A DNA stretch of 64,000 nt from Chloroflexota bacterium (lineage in GTDB: Bacteria; Chloroflexota; Anaerolineae; Aggregatilineales; Phototrophicaceae): the NCBI GenBank assembly GCA_011523615.1, contig WTGJ01000027.1, forward strand, positions 213,795-277,794. The letters run 5' to 3'. This document shows positions 1 to 8,394 of the stretch, in pieces. The notes below the pieces were generated by a model. It saw only the letters and a program-made list of their open reading frames with translations. It was not told where the DNA came from and searched no databases. The position numbers were made by a program, and so were the translations under genes. Each line of letters begins with the position of its first letter. Position 1 is the stretch's first letter.

Positions 1-494
1 CGTATCATGATTTGCCCGGTATGGGTGCGGTCGTAATAACTGAAGGAAAGACGTTGCAATTTCCGATAAATCTCGTTGCGGAAATCGTAAGCGACGCCCT
101 GAGAGGTATTTTCCGCCATGTAGGTTTGGACGAAAGAGAAGGTTCCGCGAACCAGGGCCAAAATGCCGATCAGCAATGCGGCATCTCGCAAACGGGAAAT
201 GTGCTCAGATTGCGAAGTGGAGGGGGATGCATTATCGGCGTCGTTTTGTGATGTCGCAACGGGTTGTTCTTCACCATCGATGAAGGTGGCTGGATCGTAA
301 CGAACATCATTCACGATGTTGATCATGTTCTGGGTCAACTGTGGCACGGCCAACTGCGCCAGGCTGGCGATGATCAAAGCGAGGTATGCCAGCAGCGTGG
401 AGCGCGGATGATTTCTTAAATATGCCAACGCTCGCGGCAGGGAACGAGAGCGTTTATTTTTACGCTGTTTCTGGTATGGGTTAGTATGGGTAAT
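1..494 (-). CDS. ABC exporter, N-terminal transmembrane part (partial, runs off left edge)
   Basis: The reverse strand encodes the start of an ABC exporter. A basic N-terminus is followed by a first membrane segment (ending in a PQLTQNMINIV-like stretch), a polar loop rich in Ser, Asn and Asp, and a second segment leading to the conserved FRNEIYRKLQRLSFSYYDRTHTGQ motif region typical of type-1 exporter half-transporters. The ATPase domain lies outside the window. No ATG or GTG is in frame after the upstream stop near 530. The best-placed start is an ATT at 494 with AGGAG seven bases upstream; a TTG further in is the alternative. Substrate cannot be told. The start is uncertain; the family is fairly sure. 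Confidence 0.7.
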   Translation of the reverse strand, partial: MTHTNPYQKQRKNKRSRSLPRALAYLRNHPRSTLLAYLALIIASLAQLAVPQLTQNMINIVNDVRYDPATFIDGEEQPVATSQNDADNASPSTSQSEHISRLRDAALLIGILALVRGTFSFVQTYMAENTSQGVAYDFRNEIYRKLQRLSFSYYDRTHTGQIMI

Positions 495-584
495 GCAATC
501 ACTCCTGAGCCGAGCGACAAGCAGAATCTACGCACACATTGTGTCAGTGACGGAGTGGGACGGCAAGAGTCAATCGGAGCCTGC

Positions 585-1205
585 ATGAAGCAAGCGATGC
601 TCAGCAGAGCAATCCTGGTGGCAGTCTCTTATGTAGCTGCCCAAATCTTTGCCGATATCGGTAGTTTGCGCATCCTCTTCCTGGCCGGACAAAGTGTCGA
701 TGGCGGTACGCTGATCTACCCATTTACTTTCACGTTAAGAGATATGTTGCACAAAGCAGCCGGCGTCGCGACCACCCGCCTGGTGATCTTCCTGGCCGCT
801 CTGATCAATTTATTCATGGCGCTTTACTTTACGCTCATCGCTGAGTTGCCTGCGGACGCGGTAGTGGGCAGCCAGGAGGAATTCGGCTCGGTTTTGGGGC
901 CGGTTTGGCGGATTGTTTTCGCGAGCATCATCGCGGAGTTGATTGCGGAATTATTGGATACGGAAGTCTACCGGCTCTGGGTGGCGAGGATGGGCGATCG
1001 CTGGCAGTGGGGTAGGGTGCTCAGCAGCAATGCGCTAGCCATCCCACTGGATAGCGCCCTGTTCGTCCTCATCGCGTTCCTGGGCGACTTGCCTTTGCCG
1101 GTGCTCTTCTCCATCTTCATCGCGAATGTCGTGATCAAAGGTGCCGTCACCTTAATCTCCATCCCCGGGATTTACTTAATCAGAGAGGAGAGTGCGCTGC
1201 CTTGA
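585..1205 (+). CDS. yhhQ: Queuosine precursor transporter, VUT/YhhQ family
   Basis: A 206-residue membrane protein of the DUF165/VUT family, which takes up queuosine precursors such as preQ0/preQ1 across the cytoplasmic membrane for tRNA modification. The conserved core is visible: VAAQIFADI near the N-terminus, then GGTLIYPFTFTLRDMLHK, and a C-terminal FIANVVIKGAVT segment, spread over about six hydrophobic helices. The reading frame is open upstream to 486, but ATG at 585 has GGAG five bases upstream and gives a family-length protein. It is divergent from the ABC exporter and its end lies one base from the end of the convergent permease gene. No other queuosine gene is nearby. Confidence 0.85.
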   Translation: MKQAMLSRAILVAVSYVAAQIFADIGSLRILFLAGQSVDGGTLIYPFTFTLRDMLHKAAGVATTRLVIFLAALINLFMALYFTLIAELPADAVVGSQEEFGSVLGPVWRIVFASIIAELIAELLDTEVYRLWVARMGDRWQWGRVLSSNALAIPLDSALFVLIAFLGDLPLPVLFSIFIANVVIKGAVTLISIPGIYLIREESALP

Positions 1206-1206
1206 T

Positions 1207-2118
1207 TTACATTTTGCGGAGGCGTGGGTCGGTGATATCCCTTACGCCATCGCCGATGAAATTCAAGGCCATCACCAACAGCGCGATGGACATTCCGGGG
1301 TAGAACCACATCCACCATTTGGCGAAATAGTCGATGCTGCTGGCTACCATCTGCCCCCATTCGGGGATGGTAGGGTCGGGCCCCAAGCCGAGAAAACTCA
1401 AACCGGCAAACACGAGGATGGCATTGCCAATATCCAGGGTCATCATCACGATGATCGGCGCGATGGCATTTGGCGTGATCGTACGGAACAGGATGTAAGG
1501 CCGTGAAGCGCCGATGCTCCGCGTTGCTTCCACGAATTCATTGGGCTTAACCGATAGGACGAGACCGCGCATCATGCGGGCGTAAAAAGGCCACCAGGCA
1601 ATCGTCAACGCGATGATGGCATTGCGTGTGGAGGGGCCCAAAGCGGCCGCGACGGCCATGGCCAAGATGATCGTCGGAAAGGCCATGAACAACTCGGTGA
1701 CCCTCATCAACAACTCATCCCAGCTGCCACCCAGGTAACCGGCAATCGCCCCGACCGCGGAACCGATGGCGCTGCCGAACAGTATGACCAAGAAGCCAGA
1801 TGGAATGGTGAGGCGAGTCCCATACAACAGTCGACTCAATATGTCGCGTCCCAGTTGATCGGTGCCAAAGGGATTCTCAGCATCAGGTGGTTGCCGCAAT
1901 TTGGCCATGTTTTGCGCTTCACCGCCTCTGGGTTCATGGGGAGCGAGGGATTCTGCAAATATCCCGATCAGTAAGAAAAAGATCAACACGACCAAACCCA
2001 CCAAAAGGAGCGGATTTTGCTTCAGCTGATGCCGGACAGCGCGCCAATCGACGCGTGCGCGGCCAGCGCTAGGCGGCGCGGATGCGCGGGTCAACGAAGA
2101 AATAGAGGATGTCGACAA
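1207..2118 (-). CDS. Peptide/nickel-type ABC transporter permease, DppC-like
   Basis: A 303-residue inner-membrane permease of the DppC/OppC type. It has an N-terminal membrane anchor (LLLVGLVVLIFFLLIGIFAESLAPHEP pattern), the GTDQLGRDILSRLLYGTR motif characteristic of DppC, and the EAA loop around EATRSIGASRPYILFRTITPN that contacts the ATPase. It ends with DPRLRKM, usual for the family. It is third in the order binding protein, DppB, DppC. The first in-frame start is TTG at 2118, with GGGAG nine bases upstream, overlapping the DppB gene by 50 bases; a later start is possible. No ATPase gene follows, since the next gene is convergent. Confidence 0.9.
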   Translation of the reverse strand: MSTSSISSLTRASAPPSAGRARVDWRAVRHQLKQNPLLLVGLVVLIFFLLIGIFAESLAPHEPRGGEAQNMAKLRQPPDAENPFGTDQLGRDILSRLLYGTRLTIPSGFLVILFGSAIGSAVGAIAGYLGGSWDELLMRVTELFMAFPTIILAMAVAAALGPSTRNAIIALTIAWWPFYARMMRGLVLSVKPNEFVEATRSIGASRPYILFRTITPNAIAPIIVMMTLDIGNAILVFAGLSFLGLGPDPTIPEWGQMVASSIDYFAKWWMWFYPGMSIALLVMALNFIGDGVRDITDPRLRKM

Positions 2119-3088
2119 GGAAATTCACTCCCACGTAAATCAAAGCGATGAGCATCGTAACGCCCATCGTACCCGGAAAATCCTGGCTGGAGGCTGATAG
2201 AAAGGCATAGCGGCCGATGCCCGGCCAGGAGAAGATGGATTCGGTGAGCACGGCCCCGGCCAGGAGGCTGCTGTAAGATAGGCCGATGATCGTAACCACC
2301 GGGATCAAAGCGTTTCGCAGACCGTGGCGGATGATGACGATGCGTTCCCGTAATCCCTTTGAGCGGGCGGTTCGCATGTAATCCTGCCCCAGTGATTCCA
2401 GCATCGCCGAGCGCGTCAACCGTGTGATGAAGCCCATGGAGAAAACGGCGAGGACCACGCTGGGCAACGCCAGATGAGAAATCGCGTTTTGCAACACGCG
2501 CCAGTTTCCAGCCAGCAAGCTATCGATCGTGAAAAAACCGGTGATGCCAGGGGGGGCACGCAAGAGCAAGTCCAGCCGGCGGCCGCTGGGCAACCATTCC
2601 AGCTCGACGGCGAACAACCGTTTCCCCAATAAGGCCAGCACGAAGACTGGAAAACTCACGCCGATTAGTGCGAGGATGCGTGCGAGATAATCCACAGGCA
2701 TTCCCCGCCAGACGGCTGAAATCACGCCCAGCGTTACGCCGCAGGTGAGGCTGATCATGATGGCATAGGTCGACAATTCGATGGTCGCCGGCAGAAAGCT
2801 GCTGATGTCTTGCGAAACCGGTCGCTTGCTGCGCAGTGAAGTGCCGAAATCGCCCTGAATTACGTTGCCCAGCCAGGAGAGATATTGCTCATGCAGCGGC
2901 CGATCCAGGCCCCATTTCCGCCGAAATTCCTCGACGATGGTTTGATTTTCCAGCGCAGAGTTGGGCAAGAACGAAGACACCGGGTCGGCAGGAAGGGCGT
3001 TGGCGATGACGAAAACGATGAGGGAAATGCCGAATATCGTCGGGATGGCGAGAAAAATGCGGCGCAGCAGATAGGTATGGATGAGCAT
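2069..3088 (-). CDS. Peptide/nickel-type ABC transporter permease, DppB-like
   Basis: A 339-residue DppB/OppB-type permease. The N-terminal helix (YLLRRIFLAIPTIFGISLIVF) is typical, followed by a loop with RRKWGLDRPLHEQYLSWL and GDFGTSLRSKRPV. The EAA loop is at EsLGQDYMRTARSKGLRERIVI RHGLRNALIPVVT. It ends with the family's usual FVDPRIRAA. The start is ATG at 3088. It lies 74 bases after the binding protein gene, with a strong hairpin between, and overlaps the next permease gene. Together with its neighbours it would form the membrane pore of an importer for peptides or similar solutes. Confidence 0.92.
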   Translation of the reverse strand: MLIHTYLLRRIFLAIPTIFGISLIVFVIANALPADPVSSFLPNSALENQTIVEEFRRKWGLDRPLHEQYLSWLGNVIQGDFGTSLRSKRPVSQDISSFLPATIELSTYAIMISLTCGVTLGVISAVWRGMPVDYLARILALIGVSFPVFVLALLGKRLFAVELEWLPSGRRLDLLLRAPPGITGFFTIDSLLAGNWRVLQNAISHLALPSVVLAVFSMGFITRLTRSAMLESLGQDYMRTARSKGLRERIVIIRHGLRNALIPVVTIIGLSYSSLLAGAVLTESIFSWPGIGRYAFLSASSQDFPGTMGVTMLIALIYVGVNFLVDILYFFVDPRIRAA

Positions 3089-3116
3089 CGGAACTGCCTG
3101 GTTCTGGAATCAGAGA

Positions 3117-3143
3117 ACGGGGCGCCTCAGTTCGGCACCCCGT
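3117..3143 (-). other. Intercistronic hairpin after the binding-protein gene
   Basis: In the transcript sense, ACGGGGTGCC pairs with GGCGCCCCGT (ten pairs, one G-U) around a seven-base loop. It sits 19 bases after the stop of the binding protein gene and before the DppB-like gene. Only a weak T-rich stretch follows, so it is more likely an mRNA 3'-stabilising hairpin or partial terminator than a full stop. Similar hairpins occur in two other transporter operons in this window. Confidence 0.7.
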
Positions 3144-3162
3144 ATTCGATTGCGTAATATCG

Positions 3163-4761
3163 CTATTCCGCTATGGATAACTCGTTCACATAGACGAGGC
3201 CCCAGAATGGGTGCATCACCGTTCCTTGCAAACCAGAAACATGTGCAACTTGCTGTGTCGATTGCAGGTACGGAACCCAGGGACCGCGATCCTGCCAGAA
3301 TTGCTGAATCTGATCATACAATTCCGCTCGTTTCATCGGATCGGATTCCACATCCGCTGCGTTGCGCAACTCCAGAATTGCCGGATCTGCATTCGCCTCC
3401 GTCCAATTCACTCGATTGGCGACGTTGAGCGAACCTTCATAGGCGGGCACGAAGCTCAGGTAGTTGGAAGGATCTGCGAAGTCCGGTAACCACAGAGCTA
3501 CCGTGAACTGCAGCTCACCCGCGCGATAGGGGTCGATCCAGTTCGAAAAGTCGGTGGGGACGAGGGTGAGGTTGATGCCGATTTCCGACAGATCCGCGGC
3601 GATCTTCTGTGCCATGACGCCGAATTCGACGCCGCCGATGGCGTCATCCCAGTAGGTGAGGGTGGCATCAAAACCATTGGGATAACCGGCTTCGGCCAGC
3701 AGCTCCCGCGCTCGATCTTGATCCTGCGAAAGGGCGTTGCTTGGATCCCAGGCGGCTTCGATGCCGACGGGGATGACCGAACCCGGCGTATACGCACTTG
3801 GCGAATTGAGTTGCTTGATGCCATCGTAATCCAGCGCATAGCGGACCGCAGCATTGACGCGCTCGTCCGACATGGGGCCGCCCACATCTGGATCGCGGTT
3901 CATCGCCAGGTAATTCATTTGTACGCTGGCCGTCTGTAGGGTTTCAATCCCTTCGACGCCGGCCAAATCGTCCACGTTGGCCGGGAGTAACTCACGGGCA
4001 ATGTGAATGTCGCCCGCTTCCAGGGCGAGTACGCGTGACGAAACTTCTGGAATGTGCGTCATGATGATGCGATCGAAATAGGGCAGCTCATCTCCCCAAT
4101 AGTTTTCATTGCGGGTCAGCTCGACGATGACTTCCGGTTCATATTGCGAGAGGATGTAAGGGCCGCTCCCAACGCTGTTGTTCTGGAACCAAACGTCCAA
4201 GTCGTCGACTTCACTGGCATTTTCTGCATCCGTCCCGCCGGCTGCCCGAACGACATCGGCATTCAGGATGCTCATCCCACCAAAGGTCAATTTATTGAGG
4301 AAGGCGGGGTCGGGTTGATTCAGCTGGATCACTGCCGTGTAATCATCCGGTGTATCCACACTGGCGAGTGAAACTGCCAATGAAGAACCATAGCCCTTGA
4401 GATGCTTGAAACGCAGCAAGGAGAAAGCAACATCGTCGGAGGTGAGGCCACTGCCATCGGAGAAGATGATGTCATCCCGCAGGGTGAAGGTATATGTTAA
4501 ACCATCCTCACTGACTTCGTAGCCCGAGGCCACATCCAATTCCAAGGGTGTGATGCCATTGGCCGGGAATTTCAGGAGCGTTTGATAGATGCCCAGGAAG
4601 ATTTGGAATGGCGTGAAGCTGAAAGACCGCCCTGGATCCATATAGTCGATGTTGAAACTTTCACCGATGATCAGGACGCGCTCATCTTGTGCAACCGCTG
4701 CGCCGCTCAACAAAGCGGTGACGGTGGCGAGCACAAGAGCAAACAAAATGAAACGCCGCAT
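3163..4761 (-). CDS. Extracellular solute-binding protein family 5 (peptide/nickel-type ABC transporter)
   Basis: A 532-residue exported binding protein of the SBP_bac_5 family (DppA/OppA fold). A signal peptide (MRRFILFALVLATVTALLSG, then AAVAQDE) has a signal peptidase I type site and no lipobox cysteine. The mature part shows the family signature: DYMDPGRSF, then SGYEVSEDGLTYTFTLRDDI with FSDGSGLTSDDVAFS, and later the PANVDDLAG-type domain. An earlier GTG at 4782 is possible, but ATG at 4761 has AAGGAG seven bases upstream and is preferred. It heads the operon with two permeases. The ligand is not evident. Confidence 0.92.
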   Translation of the reverse strand: MRRFILFALVLATVTALLSGAAVAQDERVLIIGESFNIDYMDPGRSFSFTPFQIFLGIYQTLLKFPANGITPLELDVASGYEVSEDGLTYTFTLRDDIIFSDGSGLTSDDVAFSLLRFKHLKGYGSSLAVSLASVDTPDDYTAVIQLNQPDPAFLNKLTFGGMSILNADVVRAAGGTDAENASEVDDLDVWFQNNSVGSGPYILSQYEPEVIVELTRNENYWGDELPYFDRIIMTHIPEVSSRVLALEAGDIHIARELLPANVDDLAGVEGIETLQTASVQMNYLAMNRDPDVGGPMSDERVNAAVRYALDYDGIKQLNSPSAYTPGSVIPVGIEAAWDPSNALSQDQDRARELLAEAGYPNGFDATLTYWDDAIGGVEFGVMAQKIAADLSEIGINLTLVPTDFSNWIDPYRAGELQFTVALWLPDFADPSNYLSFVPAYEGSLNVANRVNWTEANADPAILELRNAADVESDPMKRAELYDQIQQFWQDRGPWVPYLQSTQQVAHVSGLQGTVMHPFWGLVYVNELSIAE

Positions 4762-4820
4762 GGTAGAACTCCTTTTCTTCACTTACGATGAACTCCCCCG
4801 TTACGGGGATTCTGCGCGTG

Positions 4821-4849
4821 ATGATAGCGCAATGGAAAGGCAGAGGCAA
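4821..4849 (-). promoter_or_regulatory. Candidate sigma70-type promoter for the family-5 ABC operon
   Basis: On the reverse strand TTGCCT (4849-4844) and TATCAT (4826-4821) are separated by 17 bases, about 60 bases before the binding-protein start. The 5' untranslated region would contain a small CCCCG-TTA-CGGGG hairpin. This is called from consensus match only. Confidence 0.5.
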
Positions 4850-4883
4850 TGGCAGGCATCGGCAACTGGATCGACGATCGGCG

Positions 4884-4892
4884 TGTTACAAT
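4884..4892 (+). promoter_or_regulatory. Candidate extended -10 promoter for the aldo/keto reductase gene
   Basis: TG-T-TACAAT gives an extended -10 element 32 bases before the start codon. There is no good -35. Just upstream is a GATCGACGATC palindrome (4869-4879) that could be an operator. This is called from sequence match only. Confidence 0.4.
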
Positions 4893-4923
4893 CGTAAATT
4901 GGCAATGGAAGCGAGGATGAACG

Positions 4924-5883
4924 ATGGATTATCGATGGTTGGGCCAAACGGGAGTACGCGTTTCTCCCCTGTGCATGGGGGTGATGACGTTCGGTGATGC
5001 TGCGGATGAAGCGGAATCCGAGCGCATGTTCCATCGTTGCCTGGATGTGGGGATCAATTTCTTTGATTGTGCCAACGTCTATGGGGCAGGGGAATCCGAA
5101 CGTGTCCTGGGGAGGTTGATGGCGGGCAAGAGGGATGACCTGGTGATCACATCAAAAGTGGGCATGGGCTCGGGCTTGAATCGTAGGGGTGGCTCGCGGC
5201 GCCACATGATGCAGGAAGTGGAAGCGAGTTTGCGCCGCCTCAATACCGACCGCATCGACCTCTATTTCCTCCATCATTTTGATGACAACACACCCGTGGA
5301 AGAAACCTTACGAGCCTTCGATGATTTGGTTCGGGATGGCAAGATCGTCTACGTCGGGGTCAGCAATTGGGCTGCCTGGCAAGTGGCGCGGGCGCAAGGA
5401 ATCTGCGCGCTGCAGGGTTGGGCGGCGATCGCTTGCCTGCAACCGATGTATTCGCTGGTCAAGCGACAGGCAGAAGTAGAGATTTTGCCGATGGCCCAGG
5501 AATTGGGCATCGGCGTCATCTCCTATTCGCCATTGGGCGGCGGCTTGTTGAGTGGCAAGTATGCCGCCGGCCCTCCGCCACAGGGTCGGTTTCTGGAAAA
5601 TGAAATGTATCAACGGCGCTATGGCCCCGAACATTATTGGGAAACAGCGCGCAGATTCGCCGAGATCGCCGAAGCGAGGGGAGTCCACCCCGCCACTTTG
5701 GCCGTCGCCTGGGCGATGGGTGGCCCAGGCATCACCGCGCCCATCATCGGCGCGCGCAACGCAACGCAATTGGAAGCATCTTTGGCGGCGTTGGAGCTGG
5801 AATTGAGTGCCGAAGAGCGTGAGGAATTGAGCGCCCTGACGCCAACTCCTTCGCCAGCCAATGATCGTTTGGAAGAACAATAA
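4924..5883 (+). CDS. Aldo/keto reductase
   Basis: A 319-residue cytosolic NADPH-dependent oxidoreductase of the aldo/keto reductase superfamily ((alpha/beta)8 barrel). The catalytic tetrad is visible: Asp48 and Tyr53 in FFDCANVYGAGESE, Lys78 in ITSKVGMGSG, and His117 in LYFLHHFD. The C-terminal cofactor region includes APIIGARNATQLEASLAALE. It resembles the YajO/YghZ-like group of general carbonyl reductases; the substrate cannot be inferred. The start ATG at 4924 follows GAGGA. The next gene starts 15 bases after its stop, so the two may be co-transcribed. Confidence 0.92.
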   Translation: MDYRWLGQTGVRVSPLCMGVMTFGDAADEAESERMFHRCLDVGINFFDCANVYGAGESERVLGRLMAGKRDDLVITSKVGMGSGLNRRGGSRRHMMQEVEASLRRLNTDRIDLYFLHHFDDNTPVEETLRAFDDLVRDGKIVYVGVSNWAAWQVARAQGICALQGWAAIACLQPMYSLVKRQAEVEILPMAQELGIGVISYSPLGGGLLSGKYAAGPPPQGRFLENEMYQRRYGPEHYWETARRFAEIAEARGVHPATLAVAWAMGGPGITAPIIGARNATQLEASLAALELELSAEEREELSALTPTPSPANDRLEEQ

Positions 5884-5897
5884 TTGGCAGGGAACCA

Positions 5898-6614
5898 TTG
5901 CGACCGGTGTTGTTTCGCTACGATCGCAAACTGATTGAAGATTTTCCACAAACTGCGTTCGGTTTCGTCTACGGTGAGGGGTTGCAGGTTGCCCGCAGCG
6001 ATGAACGGCTGAGACGAGAATTCACCGAAGAGCAACAGACCACCCTGGAGCGCGTCGGGCATCTTTCCCCAGCGGATATCCCATCATTGGCTGCCTGGCG
6101 CCGTACCTTCAGTGCATTTGGGGTGAGTCCGACGAAATATCGCTCGGCAGCGGAAGCCTTGTTGCGCCGTTTGCGAACAACGGGTGAGATACCCAGCATC
6201 AACAACCTGGTAGATATCGGAAACTTGATCAGCTTGCGTTATTCCTTGCCGGTATTGGTCTATGATGAGGCCACCACCCAAGGAATGGTTAGGATCGGCT
6301 ATTCCCGTGGAACAGAGGTCTATCGAGAGTTGCACCGAGATACCCATGTTACACCTGCCAAAGGAGAAGTCATCTTCTGCGATGAGGCGGATCAGGTGAT
6401 CGCGAGAAGGTGGTGTTGGCGGCAGAGTTCGTACAGCGCCGTGACGGAGGAGACTCGCCGGGCATTGCTTTTGGTTGAGGCACAACATGAGACCGGTTTG
6501 GCCGATGTCCGCAAAGCTACGTTGGATGCCCGAACGCTGATCGCCAACTACGCGGCCGGTGAGGAAGCCAAATTGGTGGACGGTTTTGATGCGGCCGCGA
6601 ATCTTGCCCGATGA
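5898..6614 (+). CDS. B3/B4 tRNA-binding domain protein (PheT-like editing domain, stand-alone)
   Basis: A 238-residue protein matching the stand-alone B3/B4 domain family, which resembles the editing domain of phenylalanyl-tRNA synthetase beta. Typical elements: WRRTFSAFGVSPTKYRSAAEALLRRL, then PSINNLVDIGNLISL, a LPVLVYDE segment, a GEVIFCDEADQVIARRWCWRQS block and a final TRRALLLVEA helix. The synthetase core is absent. Proposed roles include clearing mischarged tRNA or binding amino-acid-like ligands, but function here is unproven. The start is taken as TTG at 5898, preceded closely by GGGA. It lies downstream of the aldo/keto reductase, likely in the same transcript. Confidence 0.8.
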   Translation: MRPVLFRYDRKLIEDFPQTAFGFVYGEGLQVARSDERLRREFTEEQQTTLERVGHLSPADIPSLAAWRRTFSAFGVSPTKYRSAAEALLRRLRTTGEIPSINNLVDIGNLISLRYSLPVLVYDEATTQGMVRIGYSRGTEVYRELHRDTHVTPAKGEVIFCDEADQVIARRWCWRQSSYSAVTEETRRALLLVEAQHETGLADVRKATLDARTLIANYAAGEEAKLVDGFDAAANLAR

Positions 6615-6730
6615 TTGCGTGTTTTGATCTCGCATGGCGAATGGGATGCCTGTGAAGCCGCTTACCATCGATTCCGCCGTTAATCGGGTATATTGAATTT
6701 CGCTGGACGTGCCTGAGATAAGGAGACCTC

Positions 6731-8359
6731 GTGGAACCACACATCCAAGAAACCATAGAGCGGGCCGATGAGTTCATTCATGGGCAATTCAACCTGCATG
6801 CGGCGGGCGGTTTGGCCGTGGGCATCGTCCATCGCGGCGAGCTCGTTTATGCGAAGGGCTTGGGCTGGGCGGATTACGCTACGCGGAGAGAAGTGACGCC
6901 GGATACGAGTTTTCGCATCGGTTCGATTTCCAAGACATTCACCGCCATTGGCATCCTGCAACTCTGGGAGCAGGGGCTGATCGATCTGGACGCGCCCGTC
7001 AATGATTATTTGCAGAGTTATCGTTTCAGTCACCCGGATCCCAGTGCGCCGCCGATCACCTTTCGCCACATCTTCACCCATCGCACCGGTTTGGGCGACA
7101 TCCGCAGTTGGCGTGAGTTGTTACCCGGCCAGCCCATATCGATCGCTGCAGAAAAAGGAAAAGTCCCCCCGCTGAGCGAATTTTATGGCGAAGGCTTGCA
7201 TGCGGAGTTGCACCCCGGCCGCAAATGGTCCTACGACAACCATGCTTATGGTACGCTCGGTCAGATCATTGAGGAGGTCAGCGGTCAGCCCTTTGGTCAA
7301 TATATGATTCACCATGTATTCGATCCTCTGGGTATGGATCAGACGGATTATTTCCTCACGGAGCGCATCACCGATTTTGCCACGGGTTATCAGGTCCAGG
7401 GTGGGCCGCTCGAACAGGTGGATTACCGAGAAATCGTCATACCCGGTGCGGGTTCGATCTTCTCCAGCGTGAACCAAATGGCCCGGTACGTCGCCGCTTT
7501 GATGAACGGCGGTGCCAACGAGCAGGGAAGAGTCATCCAGAAAGAAACCCTGGCGATGATGATGGAACGACAGTGGGGATTGGATGATCGACTGCCCGGC
7601 ATGGGCATGACCTTCTGGTTGGAAACCGCACAGGGGCACCGCATCGTGCAGCATGGGGGAGGGTGGCCTGGCTTCATTTCGATGATGCTCGTGGCGCCGG
7701 ATGATGAGGTAGCGGTCATCGCCTTCACGAACTGCGGCAATCGTTCCTCTTATGACGTTTCGGTCGGCTTGATGCGCCAGCTGCTGTCCATAGATGCGGA
7801 AGCGATCACCCCACCTTACCCACAGATTCAGTCGCAGCCTTTGACCTGGTCTGAGTTGACCGGTGTGTACCAACCTGCGCCTGGTTTCAGTACGAATGGG
7901 CGGGTTTGGGCCGCATATGGTGGTGGGTTGGAGGTCAAGGTGGAAGGAACGCAGCTCATGTTGAAGCCCCTCGGCGGGCTGGCAAGAGCTGGCTTGCCGC
8001 TGCACCCTGCCGATGCGGATGATCCTTTCGCATTTCAGCTGGCGCCACCACAGGCATTATGGACGCCCTCATTGGTTCAGCCGAATTGGGTCTTGTTCCG
8101 GCAGGATGAGAATGGGCAGGTCGACCGACTGCAACTGGGGTTCCTGGAATTTTACAAGCGGGAATCCTGGATCCATGCCAATTCGGCGCTGGCGAAAACT
8201 GGGCAGCAGATCGAGATCAATCTGCAAAAAAGGCGAGCGGAAGTGGTGGCATGGTACCTGCAACAGATGCCCAATCGCTGGCAGGCGATCAAGTATGTCT
8301 TCGTCCGTGTCGTGCTGATCTGGCTATTCTGGCGGCTGTTTTTCGGGCGGCGGCGGTGA
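6731..8359 (+). CDS. Serine hydrolase, beta-lactamase/class C PBP-like family
   Basis: A 542-residue serine hydrolase of the beta-lactamase (Pfam) family. The SxxK motif is S65-I-S-K68 in FRIGSISKTFTAIG, and the Y-x-N motif is Y168-D-N170 in WSYDNHAYG. The third box is around QHGGGWPGF. An about 170-residue C-terminal extension ends in a hydrophobic helix (VVLIWLFWRLFFG) that may anchor it to the membrane. No N-terminal signal peptide is seen, so topology is unclear. The GTG start at 6731 has AAGGAG six bases upstream. Family members are esterases, D-aminopeptidases or carboxypeptidases; the substrate is unknown. Convergent with the MFS gene. Confidence 0.88.
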   Translation: MEPHIQETIERADEFIHGQFNLHAAGGLAVGIVHRGELVYAKGLGWADYATRREVTPDTSFRIGSISKTFTAIGILQLWEQGLIDLDAPVNDYLQSYRFSHPDPSAPPITFRHIFTHRTGLGDIRSWRELLPGQPISIAAEKGKVPPLSEFYGEGLHAELHPGRKWSYDNHAYGTLGQIIEEVSGQPFGQYMIHHVFDPLGMDQTDYFLTERITDFATGYQVQGGPLEQVDYREIVIPGAGSIFSSVNQMARYVAALMNGGANEQGRVIQKETLAMMMERQWGLDDRLPGMGMTFWLETAQGHRIVQHGGGWPGFISMMLVAPDDEVAVIAFTNCGNRSSYDVSVGLMRQLLSIDAEAITPPYPQIQSQPLTWSELTGVYQPAPGFSTNGRVWAAYGGGLEVKVEGTQLMLKPLGGLARAGLPLHPADADDPFAFQLAPPQALWTPSLVQPNWVLFRQDENGQVDRLQLGFLEFYKRESWIHANSALAKTGQQIEINLQKRRAEVVAWYLQQMPNRWQAIKYVFVRVVLIWLFWRLFFGRRR

Positions 8360-8394
8360 AGCACAGTTTCTGAACCGAAGCGAGATGCGGTTTT

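Noticed and set aside
8360-8394. AACCG...CGGTT hairpin as a two-way terminator between the serine hydrolase and MFS genes
   Set aside because: The stem has five pairs and a long loop with little T run; too weak to call.
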